A DNA stretch of 29,417 nt from W0P28-013 sp963593685 (GCA_963593685.1 CAVBBP010000037.1:1-29417); one strand, 5' to 3'. Positions 15,925 to 25,007 are shown, numbered from the stretch's first letter. Numbers and translations are program-made. Notes: generated by a model not told the origin, from the letters alone.

Positions 15925-17127
15925 TTATTTATTCGATGTTACACGATTTAACCGTTTTTTGATGTTGGCTTGCACCACGCACCAGTCGATGAGGCAGCCA
16001 AACACATTCATCAGCAGAATGGAGAGCATCATGCCTTCGGGGTAGCCTGGGTTCAGCACACGAATGACGATAGCCATCATACCAATCAGCAGACCGTAAA
16101 TCCATTTGCCCGTTTCGGTGCGTGCGGCTGTTACAGGGTCGGTTGCCATGAACACTGCACCAAAGGCGAATCCGCCCAGAACAAGATGTTCGTACCACGG
16201 CAGATGTGCAATGGCGGTGTCGGGCCCCCACAGGTTGAATGCCAACGCCGTGAGTGCGCCGCCAGCAAATACCGACACGATGATTTTCCAACTGGCTACG
16301 CCTGTGCAAATGAGTATGAGCGCACCGATGAGTATGGCCAATGTGGAGGTTTCGCCTACCGAGCCAGGAATCCAGCCAATGAATGCGTCCAAAAATCCGA
16401 TGGGATTGCCCATGATGTCGGTGAATGCGGGTGTCGATGTGGTGGCAGTGCCAATCTGTCCGAGCGGCGTTGCGCCCGAAAAACCATCGACCGCGTTGCC
16501 TGCGCCCCACCAGAAGGCATCGCGCGTGCGCACCCAAACGGTGTCGCCGCTCATGGCCGTAGGATAGGCAAAAAAGAGGAAAGCGCGCGTTATCAACGCC
16601 ACATTGAATATGTTGTAGCCTGTGCCGCCAAACACCTCTTTGGCAAAAATAACTGCAAATGCCGTGGCAATGGCAATCATCCAGAGCGGCGTGTCGATTG
16701 GCACAATAAGCGGAATGAGGAAGCCTGTAACGAAAAATCCTTCGGCCACCTCCTCTTTTTTGATTTGTGCCACAGCCACTTCGATGCCCAAACCTACGAT
16801 GTACGAAACCAGAATGATGGGCAGCAGTGCCAGCAGACCGAACGCAAATTGCTGCCAAAAGCCAGCCTCTACGCCGATGGCAAGAAAATGCTGATAGCCC
16901 ACGTTCCACATACCAAACAGCATGGCGGGCAGCAGCGCGATGACTACAGTAAACATCGTGCGCTTCGAATCGATGGCATCGTGAATGTGTACGCCGTTTT
17001 TGGCCGTTTCGTTCGGAACGCAGAAAAATGTCTCCATCGCATCGAACAGCGAGTGGAACGCCGACAGTTTTCCGCCCTTCGAAAAGGTCGGTGCCATCTT
17101 GTCAAGAGTTTTTTTGATGAATTTCAT
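15925..17127 (-). CDS. nqrB: Na+-translocating NADH:quinone reductase subunit B
   Basis: NqrB is the large membrane subunit that carries covalent FMN and is central to Na+ translocation. The 400-residue protein has around ten TM helices. The flavinylation motif is DGFSGAT (214-220) with Thr220 as the FMN site. Length and hydropathy match the family. It is 19 nt after nqrA and 14 nt before nqrC. FMN attachment needs an ApbE flavin transferase, which is not in this window. Confidence 0.97.
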   Translation of the reverse strand: MKFIKKTLDKMAPTFSKGGKLSAFHSLFDAMETFFCVPNETAKNGVHIHDAIDSKRTMFTVVIALLPAMLFGMWNVGYQHFLAIGVEAGFWQQFAFGLLALLPIILVSYIVGLGIEVAVAQIKKEEVAEGFFVTGFLIPLIVPIDTPLWMIAIATAFAVIFAKEVFGGTGYNIFNVALITRAFLFFAYPTAMSGDTVWVRTRDAFWWGAGNAVDGFSGATPLGQIGTATTSTPAFTDIMGNPIGFLDAFIGWIPGSVGETSTLAILIGALILICTGVASWKIIVSVFAGGALTALAFNLWGPDTAIAHLPWYEHLVLGGFAFGAVFMATDPVTAARTETGKWIYGLLIGMMAIVIRVLNPGYPEGMMLSILLMNVFGCLIDWCVVQANIKKRLNRVTSNK

Positions 17128-17146
17128 ATCCTGTCAGAAATAAGTT

Positions 17147-18505
17147 TTACTCAAGTTCTTTTCTCATGTAATCCAAAGCCTCGCGCACGATGCGTTGGAT
17201 TTCGATTTTCGATGTGCAGACAAATTCGCACAGCGCCAAATCCTCGGGGGCAATTTCGTATGCGCCGAGTTGCTCCATCTTGTCGATGTTGCGCGCAATC
17301 ATGGCTTTCACCAGTTGCTCGGGCATGATGTCCATAGGCAGCACCTTCTCCATCTCGCCACTGACAATGAATGCACGGCGACCGCCAAGCAGACGCGCGT
17401 CGTAGTCGAAAGTCTTTTTCGGGCAGATTTTTTGCAGCAATTTGGTCAGATAGAGCGCATTGTTGCTGAATTTCGAGAAGCGCGGCATTATCCAACCGAA
17501 CGCCTCGTCGGCGTGGTCGCCTTCGGCAATGGCCGATACAACACCAGCAAACGGACTCAACACTGCGTCTTTGTCGGCTTTGATGCCAGTGAGCAGATTG
17601 CCGTTCACCACACGCACATCGATGCCGTGGCTCAAGTTGCAATCGACAATGGCGGCGATGCTCACGCCAGCGTATGTGCGCACATAGGCAGGCTCGATCA
17701 CTTCGGGACCAGCCACTGCTATGGTGCGCTCCAAGTCGAGTGTGCCTGTGGTGGCAAAGTGGCCAAGCATAGCCACATCTTGCACATTCATTGTCCAAAC
17801 GACTTCGCCTTTGTTTATGGGATTCAGATGGTTCATCTGCACGCCCACATTGCCAGCGGGGTGCGCGCCCACAAATTCGGTAACTTCAACGCCTTTCATG
17901 GCGCGGAGATCGACCGATGTTTCGGGCGAAACGGAGTAATAGACTTTGCCATCGGTCAGTTTTGCCAGCACCGACAAACCTGCCTGCACATCGGCGGCGC
18001 GCCCTTTCAGCACAAAATTGTAGTCGGGTGCAAGCGGCGCAGAGTCGAATGCCGACACAAAAATGGCTTTTGTCTGCACCTCGGGATTCGCCACCACATC
18101 GTACGGACGCTGACGAATGAGTGCACCGAAACCAGCGTTCAATACGGCCTCTAGCACCTGCTCGCGCGGTGCGTTCAAGTCGATTTTGCCGAGCGTTTCG
18201 CAAGTCTGCTTGCCGTCGCGCTTGATGGCCACATAGAGCAGTTTGCGCTTGTCGCCACGCGCCACCTCGACCACCTGTCCGCTCACGGGCGAAACGATTT
18301 TGAGGCTCTGATGGCGTTTGTCGAACAGCAGCGTGGTGCCGACTTTCACAGAGTCGCCCTCTTTGACAGCAACCTTGGGCAAGAACCCGTGGTAGTCGTC
18401 GGGGACAACCGCCACGACTTCGGGCTGCGTCATCGATACGATACGGCACTCGGCGCGCCCCGCAATGGCGATATCCAGCCCTTTCTTCAGTTTGATTGTT
18501 TCCAT
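17147..18505 (-). CDS. nqrA: Na+-translocating NADH:quinone reductase subunit A
   Basis: This 452-residue soluble subunit is the first gene of the nqr operon. It opens with the family's IKLKKGLDIAIAG segment and has no TM helix, as expected for the cytoplasmic subunit at the quinone side. It is transcribed from the intergenic region shared with dusB, where a minus-strand TAnnTTTG box lies about 64 nt upstream. Length matches the usual 445-450 residues. Confidence 0.97.
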   Translation of the reverse strand: METIKLKKGLDIAIAGRAECRIVSMTQPEVVAVVPDDYHGFLPKVAVKEGDSVKVGTTLLFDKRHQSLKIVSPVSGQVVEVARGDKRKLLYVAIKRDGKQTCETLGKIDLNAPREQVLEAVLNAGFGALIRQRPYDVVANPEVQTKAIFVSAFDSAPLAPDYNFVLKGRAADVQAGLSVLAKLTDGKVYYSVSPETSVDLRAMKGVEVTEFVGAHPAGNVGVQMNHLNPINKGEVVWTMNVQDVAMLGHFATTGTLDLERTIAVAGPEVIEPAYVRTYAGVSIAAIVDCNLSHGIDVRVVNGNLLTGIKADKDAVLSPFAGVVSAIAEGDHADEAFGWIMPRFSKFSNNALYLTKLLQKICPKKTFDYDARLLGGRRAFIVSGEMEKVLPMDIMPEQLVKAMIARNIDKMEQLGAYEIAPEDLALCEFVCTSKIEIQRIVREALDYMRKELE

Positions 18506-18568
18506 CTATGAGAAATTTTTTAGAAAATTGCGTAAAACAGGCATTTTTTACCCGAAAATTTCAATTTG

Positions 18569-18600
18569 CAAAAATACTTTTTTTATTTATTTCACACAAC
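18569..18600 (-). promoter_or_regulatory. Putative promoter of the nqr operon
   Basis: On the minus strand TATTTTTG (18569-18576) matches TAnnTTTG. A weak -33 box, GTTG (18597-18600), lies 20 nt upstream. The predicted leader to nqrA is about 55 nt. Confidence 0.55.
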
Positions 18601-18603
18601 GGA

Positions 18604-18637
18604 TTTGCAATTTTCTCACGATTTTTTTGTACTTTTG
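18604..18637 (+). promoter_or_regulatory. Putative promoter of dusB-lgt
   Basis: TTTG (18604-18607) and TACTTTTG (18630-18637) lie 22 nt apart. The start site would fall near 18644, so only the GTG at 18666 (not the in-frame ATG at 18465) can begin the protein. Confidence 0.65.
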
Positions 18638-18665
18638 CAATGGAAATCCCCTTCCTGCAACCGCC

Positions 18666-19658
18666 GTGAAAATAGCCGACATAGAATTTCGCCAATGGCC
18701 GCTCTTTCTTGCGCCGATGGAAGATGTTACCGACCCTGCGTTTCGCCTACTGTGCAAACGGTTTGGTGCCGATTTGGTCTATACCGAGTTTGTGAGTGCC
18801 GACGCACTGGTGCGCAGCGTGAAACGCACCGAACAGAAACTGACCATTCTGCCCGAAGAACGCCCTGTGGCGATACAAATCTACGGTCGCGACACCGCCA
18901 CGATGGTCGAAGCGGCAAAAATTGTGGAGCAAGCGACCCCCGATATTTTGGACTTGAATTTCGGCTGCCCTGTGAAAAAAGTGGCGGGCAAAGGCGCTGG
19001 CTCGGGTATGTTGCGCGATGTGCCGAAACTGCTCGAAATCACGCGCGAGGTGGTCAAGGCAGTGCGTGTGCCAGTAACGGTGAAGACGCGCCTCGGCTGG
19101 GACGACAGTTCCAAAATCATCGTCGATTTGGCCGAAGCGTTGCAAGATTGCGGCATTCGGGCGTTGGCCATTCACGGCCGCACGCGCGCACAGATGTACA
19201 AAGGCGATGCCGACTGGACGCTCATCGGCGCAGTGAAAAACAATCCACGCATGCACATTCCCATCGTTGGCAATGGCGACATCACCACGGCGGAGCAGGC
19301 GCGCCAAGCGTTCGACCGCTACGGCGTCGATGCGGTGATGGTGGGGCGCGGCGCTATCGGGCAACCGTGGATTTTCGAGGAGATGCGCCATTTTCTCGAC
19401 ACAGGCGAACTATTGCCACGCAAAACCTACGCCGAACAGGCCGCCATCGTCAAAGAGTATATCGACCGCAGCATCGCTTGGACGGGCAACGAACACAGCG
19501 GCATTGTGCATAGTCGCCGCCATCTGGCCGCCACGCCGCTGTTCAAAGGCATCGACCACTTCCGCCCGACGCGCATCGCACTGCTGCAAGCCGAAACGCG
19601 CGACGCACTTTTTGCGCTCATCGACAACATTCCATCGCAATACAACCTGACATGGTAA
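18666..19658 (+). CDS. dusB: tRNA-dihydrouridine synthase, DusB-like
   Basis: This FMN enzyme reduces uridine to dihydrouridine in the D-loop of tRNA. The 330-residue product has APMEDVTD (16-23), the catalytic Cys101 in NFGCPVKK, Lys140 in VKTRLGW, HGRTR (170-174), GNGDI (202-206) and GRGAIGQPW (227-235). I chose the GTG start because it begins just before the conserved N-terminus and just after the promoter. The in-frame extension back to 18465 runs through the promoter and into nqrA on the other strand. Its stop overlaps the lgt start (ATGGTAA), so the two genes are co-translated. Confidence 0.93.
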   Translation: MKIADIEFRQWPLFLAPMEDVTDPAFRLLCKRFGADLVYTEFVSADALVRSVKRTEQKLTILPEERPVAIQIYGRDTATMVEAAKIVEQATPDILDLNFGCPVKKVAGKGAGSGMLRDVPKLLEITREVVKAVRVPVTVKTRLGWDDSSKIIVDLAEALQDCGIRALAIHGRTRAQMYKGDADWTLIGAVKNNPRMHIPIVGNGDITTAEQARQAFDRYGVDAVMVGRGAIGQPWIFEEMRHFLDTGELLPRKTYAEQAAIVKEYIDRSIAWTGNEHSGIVHSRRHLAATPLFKGIDHFRPTRIALLQAETRDALFALIDNIPSQYNLTW

Positions 19659-20464
19659 CCCACTCGCTACACATCGTTTGGCCGCTCTCGCCCGAAATTG
19701 GCGAAGCGTTTGGCATCACATTTCGTTGGTACGGCGTGCTTTTTGCGGTCGGACTATTTTTGGCGGGCTGGTATCTCTATGCCAATTTCAAAAAACTTGG
19801 CCACACGCAAAGTCAGTTCGAATCGCTGTTGATATATCTGTTTGTGGGCATTTTTGTGGGCGCGCGACTGGCGCACTGCCTTTTCTACGAACCGCAATAC
19901 TACTGGGCGCATCCGCTGGAAGTGCTGCTGCCCATCACCGTGCAACCCGACGGCAGTTGGGAGTTTTCGGGCTACCATGGCTTGGCAAGTCATGGCGGAG
20001 CGGCTGGCGTGGCAGTGGCACTGTGGCTCTTTTGTCGGCGCTACAAGGTGCATTTTTGGCCACTCTCCGACATTTTGGCCATTGCCACCATGCTGGCAGG
20101 CGCATTCATCAGATTGGGAAATTTGTGCAATTCGGAGATTGTAGGCGCACCTACCGATGTGCCGTGGGCGTTCGTCTTTCCGCTCTACGACGCAGTTCCG
20201 CGCCACCCAGCGCAACTCTACGAGGCGGCGTTTTACCTTGCACTGTTTGTTGCGCTGGCCGTGTGGCGTGCCAAAACGGTCAAGCCAGCGGGCTTTTTTT
20301 TCGGTGTAGTGCTGCTTTTGGTCGGCATTTTCCGCTTCGCCGTCGAATTTTTGAAAGAGGTGCAATCGCCCTTCGAGCGCACCATGACCCTCGACATGGG
20401 GCAGTGGCTCAGCCTGCCGCTCATCGTCCTCGGTCTTGCACTGCTGCTGCTCCGCAAACGATAA
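19652..20464 (+). CDS. lgt: Prolipoprotein diacylglyceryl transferase
   Basis: Lgt attaches diacylglycerol from phosphatidylglycerol to the lipobox Cys of prolipoproteins in the inner membrane. The 270-residue protein has around seven TM helices. It carries the family motifs GLASHGG (110-116), the signature RLGNLCNSEIVG (154-165), RHPAQLYEA (184-192) and the C-terminal RFAVEFLKE. Length is typical. The gene overlaps dusB by 7 nt, so it shares that promoter. No terminator is obvious downstream. Confidence 0.97.
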   Translation: MVTHSLHIVWPLSPEIGEAFGITFRWYGVLFAVGLFLAGWYLYANFKKLGHTQSQFESLLIYLFVGIFVGARLAHCLFYEPQYYWAHPLEVLLPITVQPDGSWEFSGYHGLASHGGAAGVAVALWLFCRRYKVHFWPLSDILAIATMLAGAFIRLGNLCNSEIVGAPTDVPWAFVFPLYDAVPRHPAQLYEAAFYLALFVALAVWRAKTVKPAGFFFGVVLLLVGIFRFAVEFLKEVQSPFERTMTLDMGQWLSLPLIVLGLALLLLRKR

Positions 20465-20910
20465 TGCGCTGCGCGCGGGGGTTCAAAATTTCAGTGTTTC
20501 AAAGTTTCAGAGTTTCAAATTGGGTTGATTAGTTGATTGGTTGATCAGTTGATGAGTTTAACGCATTAGTGTTGATTTCTGTTGAATTGTTGATTTGTTG
20601 ATTTGCAGTTGGTTGTGGTTACCGCCTAATTCTTAATTATTCATTCTTAATTTTTCTGGTTGTGACCCCCTTTCCCGTTTCCCCCAAAGGGGGAAAAGCC
20701 TTTGGGTTAATTAAGAATTGTGAATTTAGAATTATTGCGTTCCAAAATGCTACTGAATTTTAATTAAGTAATTGGAAATTAGATAATTAGGTGATTAAAA
20801 TCACTCCTCACTCCTCACTCCTAATTCCTAATTCCTAATTCTTCACTATCTATAACCTTTTGGACGCATGCGGTGCGTCAAAACAATCATTCTCTTCCGA
20901 AAACGGTAAT
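20465..20910. repeat. Gene-free repeat block after lgt
   Basis: Within this stretch are TTTCAAA/TTTCAGA heptads, TTGATTAG-type 8-mers (about 20524-20555), GTTTAACGCATTAGT (20556-20570), a segment at 20644-20683 shared with 281-320, a hairpin TTTCCCCC/GGGGGAAA (20678-20696) and six CTCCTCA/TTCCTAA heptads (20804-20845). I see no gene or promoter. Confidence 0.75.
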
Positions 20911-20941
20911 AAAAAAGCAGCACAGAAAATTCCGTGCTGCT
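20911..20941 (-). terminator. Terminator of the small lipoprotein gene
   Basis: On the minus strand an AGCAGCAC/GTGCTGCT stem (20934-20941 with 20916-20923) is followed by a TTTTTT run. It lies about 60 nt past the stop of the lipoprotein gene. Confidence 0.85.
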
Positions 20942-20945
20942 GTTA

Positions 20946-20970
20946 AGGGAATTTCTATAAAATCCTTTGC
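20946..20970 (+). repeat. Copy 2 of the GGGGATTTCTATAAATT motif
   Basis: The copy reads GGGAATTTCTATAAAATCCT and sits between the lipoprotein stop and its terminator. Confidence 0.6.
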
Positions 20971-21001
20971 AACGATGGTTTTATTCAAAAAAACCAAGGC
21001 T

Positions 21002-21292
21002 TTAGCCTTTGTCGCCATTCTTTGAAAGGCAATCCTCTTGGTCAGAGGCCTTAACATGCTTTTTGGAGTTGATTTTGTAGGTGATTCCCAACTTTTCGTT
21101 AGTACTTTTGATGTCGTCGATGTATGTATCGCGCTGATCTTTCGTACCCCAATAGTAGATAGTGCTTTCAACAGAAATTCCACCCGTGGTTGTTGTACTC
21201 TTAATTTCCCAACATTTCTCTTTGTTGCTGCACGAAGTTGTGCCCAGTACAGCGGCGGCCACTACGGCCATTGTCAAAAATAATTTTTTCAT
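21002..21292 (-). CDS. Small putative lipoprotein, unknown function
   Basis: I start at the ATG giving MKKLFLTMAVVAAAVLG, because it begins a classical export signal; an upstream in-frame ATG at 21364 would bury that signal. The 96-residue product has a lipobox-like TTSC with Cys21 as the likely lipidation site. That box is weak at position -3. The mature part (75 residues) is charged and has a Cys pair (C27 and one near residue 88) that could form a disulfide. I do not recognise a family. It is a stand-alone gene with its own terminator, downstream of upp on the same strand. Confidence 0.75.
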   Translation of the reverse strand: MKKLFLTMAVVAAAVLGTTSCSNKEKCWEIKSTTTTGGISVESTIYYWGTKDQRDTYIDDIKSTNEKLGITYKINSKKHVKASDQEDCLSKNGDKG

Positions 21293-21364
21293 TTTTTTTG
21301 TTTTGATTAAAAATAGAATGTCTTTACATTTATCAAGATGCGGCTTGGGGCAGAAATGTTGCAC

Positions 21365-21407
21365 CTGCGGATAAAAAAAATACTATTTTTTTGCCCGCAG
21401 TTTTTTT
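21365..21407 (+). terminator. Terminator-like hairpin between upp and the lipoprotein gene
   Basis: CTGCGG (21365-21370) pairs with CCGCAG (21395-21400), with an A-rich/T-rich extension inside the stem. Seven T follow on the plus strand. No plus-strand gene ends here, so it may instead serve as a stem-loop at the end of the minus-strand upp transcript. Confidence 0.5.
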
Positions 21408-21431
21408 GCCCTAATCGGGAAAGCGAAATAA

Positions 21432-22091
21432 TCAGATTTTTTCGCCGAAGCAGAGGTCGCCTGCGTCGCCAAGGCCAGGGACGATGTACGAATGTTCGTT
21501 CAGTTCTGGGTCGATGGCGGCAATCCAAATGGTGGTTTTTTCGGCAGGAAAAATTTTTTGAATATGCTCCACGGCTTGCTTGCTGGCGATGACGCTGGCA
21601 ATGTGAATTTTGGCGGGCGTGCCTTTCGATTTCAGTGCTTCGAAAGCCAACTCCATCGAGCCGCCTGTGGCCAACATTGGGTCGCAGAGAATGAGCGTTT
21701 TGCCCTCGATGCTTGGCGATGCCAAATACTCCACATGCACACGAAAAGCGTCGTGCCGCTCGTCGGTGTATTCGCGATAGGCCGATATGAAGGCGTTTTC
21801 GGCCGTGTCGAAATAGTTGAGCATGCCGTTGTGAAAGGGTAGAGCAGCACGCATGATGCACGCCAGCACCACTTGGTCGGCCACCGCATTGGTAGGCGCA
21901 ATGCCCAGCGGCGTGCGCACTTGTTCGGTGGTGTAGGTCAAATCACGACTAATCTCGTAGGCCATCACCTCGCCGATGCGCTCGATATTACGGCGAAAAC
22001 GCATCGAATCTTTCTGAATCTCGACATCGCGCAACTCCTTCATAAAGTTGTTCAACAGCGAATTTTGGTCGGCAAAATTTACGATTTTCAT
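21432..22091 (-). CDS. upp: Uracil phosphoribosyltransferase
   Basis: Upp makes UMP from uracil and PRPP in pyrimidine salvage. The 219-residue protein has the PRPP-binding loop DPMLATGGS (137-145) and the C-terminal uracil-binding motif PGLGDAGDL (205-213). Length is near the usual 208-215 residues. The 5' region consists of GTGTAAAG-type repeats and shows no clear TAnnTTTG box. It is not in an evident operon. Confidence 0.96.
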   Translation of the reverse strand: MKIVNFADQNSLLNNFMKELRDVEIQKDSMRFRRNIERIGEVMAYEISRDLTYTTEQVRTPLGIAPTNAVADQVVLACIMRAALPFHNGMLNYFDTAENAFISAYREYTDERHDAFRVHVEYLASPSIEGKTLILCDPMLATGGSMELAFEALKSKGTPAKIHIASVIASKQAVEHIQKIFPAEKTTIWIAAIDPELNEHSYIVPGLGDAGDLCFGEKI

Positions 22092-22310
22092 GTCAGTATA
22101 GTGTGTAAAGTGTAAAGTCCATAAAGTGTATAAAGTGGAAAGTTTATAAAGTGTGAAAGTAATTTTTAATTTCAGGTTTCAAGTTTCAAGTTTCAAGTTG
22201 TTTTGGTCTTTGTCATAGTCATCGTCTTTTGTCTATATTCTTTATTCTATAAACGATAACCTCTCACCTATAAACTATTATTCATTATTCATTGTTCATT
22301 TTTCATTGCG
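22092..22310. repeat. AT-rich low-complexity intergenic repeats
   Basis: The stretch has GTGTAAAG/TATAAAGTG repeats (about 22098-22160) and TTTCAGG/TTTCAAG heptads (about 22170-22200), then AT-rich sequence. No gene or exact promoter box was found. Confidence 0.65.
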
Positions 22311-22346
22311 AAAAAAAATGCCGCTCCGCCGAAGCGAAACAGCATT
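22311..22346 (-). terminator. Terminator of glyS
   Basis: On the minus strand AATGC and CGCT pair with AGCG and GCATT around a GC-rich loop with a 5-nt bulge, and the stem runs directly into eight T. It begins 12 nt past the glyS stop. Confidence 0.8.
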
Positions 22347-22357
22347 CACAAAACAAA

Positions 22358-23905
22358 CTATGAAACGATTTTCTTAAATAAATTTTTCATGTTCACGGCA
22401 TCGCCAATCATTTTGTGTAGCGAGTCGATGGGAACGCGCTGTTGCTGCATTGTGTCGCGGAAACGCACTGTAACGCAGTTGTCGGTGAGCGTGTCGTGAT
22501 CGACCGTGATGCAGAACGGCGTGCCGATGGCATCTTGTCGGCGGTAGCGCTTGCCGATGGAGTCCTTCTCGTCGTAGGCGCACTTGAAATCGAATTTGAG
22601 TTCGTTCATTATTTCGCGCGCTTTTTCGGGCAGTCCGTCTTTTTTCACCAGCGGCATTACGCAGGCTTTGATGGGCGCAAGTACCTCTGGCAGCCGCAAA
22701 ACAACGCGTGTGTCGCCGCCTTCGAGCGCCTCTTCGCAGTAGGCCGCCGACATTATCGAGAGGAACATACGATCGACACCGATTGATGTTTCGATGACAT
22801 ACGGCGTGTACGATTGATTGGTTTCGGGGTCGAAATACTCGATTTTTTTGCCCGAAAATTTGGCGTGCTGACTCAAATCGAAATTGGTGCGGCTGTGAAT
22901 GCCTTCCACCTCTTTGAATCCAAACGGCATTTCGAACTCGATGTCGGTGGCGGCGTTGGCGTAGTGCGCCAGTTTCTCGTGGTCGTGATAGCGGTATTTG
23001 TGGTCGCCGAGACCGAGTGCTTTGTGCCATTTCAGGCGGAATGCTTTCCAGTGTTCGAACCACTCCATTTCGGTGCCGGGTTTTACAAAAAATTGCATCT
23101 CCATCTGCTCAAATTCGCGCATACGGAATATGAATTGTCGCGCAACTATCTCATTTCTAAAGGCTTTGCCGATTTGCGCAATGCCAAATGGGATTTTCAT
23201 GCGTCCCGTTTTCTGCACATTCAGATAATTGACAAAAATGCCTTGCGCCGTTTCGGGGCGGAGGTAGATTTTCATCGCGCCGTCGGCGGTGGAGCCCATT
23301 TCGGTGGTGAACATCAGGTTGAATTGGCGCACATCTGTCCAGTTTTTGGTGCCGCTTACGGGGCAGACAATCTCCTCATCGACAATGATTTGCTTCAATT
23401 CTGCCAAGTCCATGGCGTTCATGGCTTGGGAGTAGCGCTCGTGCAAGGCATCGCGTTTGCGCTGATGCTCAAGCACATTGGCACTGGTGGCGCGGTATTT
23501 CTCTTCGTCGAACTGCTCGCCGAAACGCTTGCGCGCTTTTGCCACCTCTTTCTCTATTTTTTCGTCGTATTTGGCAATCTGGTCTTCGATCAGCACATCG
23601 GCGCGGTAGCGTTTTTTGCTGTCGCGATTGTCGATGAGCGGGTCGTTGAAGGCATCGACATGGCCCGAGGCTTTCCAAGTGGTTGGGTGCATAAAAATGG
23701 CAGCATCGATGCCCACAATGTTTTCGTGCAGCAAAATCATGCTGTCCCACCAATAGCGTTTGATGTTGTTTTTCAGTTCTACGCCGTTTTGCCCGTAGTC
23801 GTACACAGCGGCCAGTCCGTCGTAGATTTCGCTCGATGGGAACACAAAACCGTATTCCTTGCAGTGGGCGACCAATTTTTTAAAAACCTCTTCTTGTGAA
23901 GCCAT
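22358..23905 (-). CDS. glyS: Glycyl-tRNA synthetase, dimeric (eukaryote/archaea-like) type
   Basis: This enzyme charges tRNA-Gly with glycine. The 515-residue protein is a single-chain class II synthetase of the alpha-2 type rather than the two-gene GlyQ/GlyS form. Visible segments include the N-terminal FPSSEIYDGLAAVYDYG, LMFTTEMGS, RPETAQGIFVNY, motif 2 with FRNEI, motif 3 with GVDRMFLSIM, and a C-terminal anticodon-binding domain starting near LAPIKACVMPL. The gene stands alone with its own promoter and terminator. Confidence 0.97.
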   Translation of the reverse strand: MASQEEVFKKLVAHCKEYGFVFPSSEIYDGLAAVYDYGQNGVELKNNIKRYWWDSMILLHENIVGIDAAIFMHPTTWKASGHVDAFNDPLIDNRDSKKRYRADVLIEDQIAKYDEKIEKEVAKARKRFGEQFDEEKYRATSANVLEHQRKRDALHERYSQAMNAMDLAELKQIIVDEEIVCPVSGTKNWTDVRQFNLMFTTEMGSTADGAMKIYLRPETAQGIFVNYLNVQKTGRMKIPFGIAQIGKAFRNEIVARQFIFRMREFEQMEMQFFVKPGTEMEWFEHWKAFRLKWHKALGLGDHKYRYHDHEKLAHYANAATDIEFEMPFGFKEVEGIHSRTNFDLSQHAKFSGKKIEYFDPETNQSYTPYVIETSIGVDRMFLSIMSAAYCEEALEGGDTRVVLRLPEVLAPIKACVMPLVKKDGLPEKAREIMNELKFDFKCAYDEKDSIGKRYRRQDAIGTPFCITVDHDTLTDNCVTVRFRDTMQQQRVPIDSLHKMIGDAVNMKNLFKKIVS

Positions 23906-23974
23906 AAATTAGTGTGAAAGTTTGAAAGTGTAAAAGTGTAAAAGTATCAGAGTTTGAAAAATGCTTTCAACCTG

Positions 23975-24006
23975 CAAAGTTACGACAAAAATTTGAAAGA
24001 TGCAAA
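23975..24006 (-). promoter_or_regulatory. Promoter of glyS
   Basis: On the minus strand TTTG (24003-24006) precedes TAACTTTG (23975-23982) by 20 nt, an exact match to the Bacteroidales -33/-7 pattern. The leader of about 60 nt contains GTGTAAAA-type repeats. Confidence 0.7.
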
Positions 24007-24098
24007 TCGCCTTTTTTTGCCCTGTCCAACAACAAATGCAATTTGACCTATTGAAACATAGTATGCTAAAAAAACACGCAATTCGACCTATACGCTCG

Positions 24099-25007
24099 TT
24101 ATTTTTGCTGATTTCGTGGGTGTTTGTCGAGAATTTCGGTGCGCAAAAAGGTCATGTCCATGTGCGTGTAGATTTCGGTGGTGATGATGCTTTCGTGACC
24201 GAGCATCTCCTGAATGGCGCGCAGGTTGGCGCCGCCTTCGAGCAGGTGCGTGGCAAACGAGTGGCGAAAGGTGTGCGGCGAAATGGTTTTCTGAATGTCC
24301 GCCTCGGCTGCCAACTGTTTGGTGATGATGAAAATCATCTCGCGCGTGAGTTTGTGGCCACGCCGATTCAGAAAGACAAAATCCTCCTGACCGCGCTTGA
24401 TTTCCAGCAGGTTACGGTCGTACAACCACAGTTTGATGGCCTTTTCGGCGGGCTCCGACAGCGGCACGAGGCGTTGTTTGCTGCCCTTGCCTTCGACGCG
24501 CATAAAGTGTTGGTCGAAATCGATGTTCGACAGTTTCAGATTGACCAGTTCCGACACGCGCAAGCCCGATCCATAAAGCGTTTCGACGATGGCGCGGTTG
24601 CGCTGACCTTCGGGTTTCGACAGGTCGATAACGGCCAAAATGCGCTCAATCTCCTCCACCGAAAGTACTTCGGGCAGGTGGCGCGGCAGCGTGGGCATTT
24701 GCAGCAGTTCGGTGGGGTCGGCTTTCAGCTCGTTGCTGTAAATCAGGAACTTATAAAATGCCTTGATGCCCGAAACGACGCGCGCTTGCGACCGTGCTTG
24801 CAGTCCAAGACTGTTTAGCAATTCTACAAATTCCTCGAAATCAGCAAGTTGCGCTTGTCGGTAGTCGATTTGTCGCTCGTCGAAAAAGTCGAACAGTAGC
24901 CGCACATCGCGCATATAGGCCTCGACGGTGTTGGTCGCCAGCGAGCGCTCCAACGCCAAATAGGCTCTGAAATGCCTGATGGCTGGGATTTGACTGTTGT
25001 CGTCCAA
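24099..25007 (-). CDS. xerD: Site-specific tyrosine recombinase XerD-like
   Basis: This enzyme acts with a partner Xer protein to resolve chromosome dimers at dif. The 302-residue protein has an N-terminal SAM-like core-binding domain (about 8-95) and a catalytic domain (about 110-290). The active-site set is complete: Arg149/150 (SGLRVSEL), Lys174, His245, Arg248, His271 and Tyr280. Length and motifs are those of housekeeping Xer proteins, and no mobile element genes are nearby, so I do not read it as an integrase. XerC versus XerD cannot be fully separated by eye. Confidence 0.9.
   Translation of the reverse strand: MDDNSQIPAIRHFRAYLALERSLATNTVEAYMRDVRLLFDFFDERQIDYRQAQLADFEEFVELLNSLGLQARSQARVVSGIKAFYKFLIYSNELKADPTELLQMPTLPRHLPEVLSVEEIERILAVIDLSKPEGQRNRAIVETLYGSGLRVSELVNLKLSNIDFDQHFMRVEGKGSKQRLVPLSEPAEKAIKLWLYDRNLLEIKRGQEDFVFLNRRGHKLTREMIFIITKQLAAEADIQKTISPHTFRHSFATHLLEGGANLRAIQEMLGHESIITTEIYTHMDMTFLRTEILDKHPRNQQK

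Noticed and set aside
20678..20696. Terminator for lgt
   Set aside because: The stem TTTCCCCC/GGGGGAAA lacks a following T-run, lies over 200 nt after the stop and recurs as part of a dispersed repeat.
24099..25007. Integrase of a mobile element
   Set aside because: Length and motifs fit housekeeping Xer recombinases, and there are no attachment sites, excisionase or cargo genes next to it.
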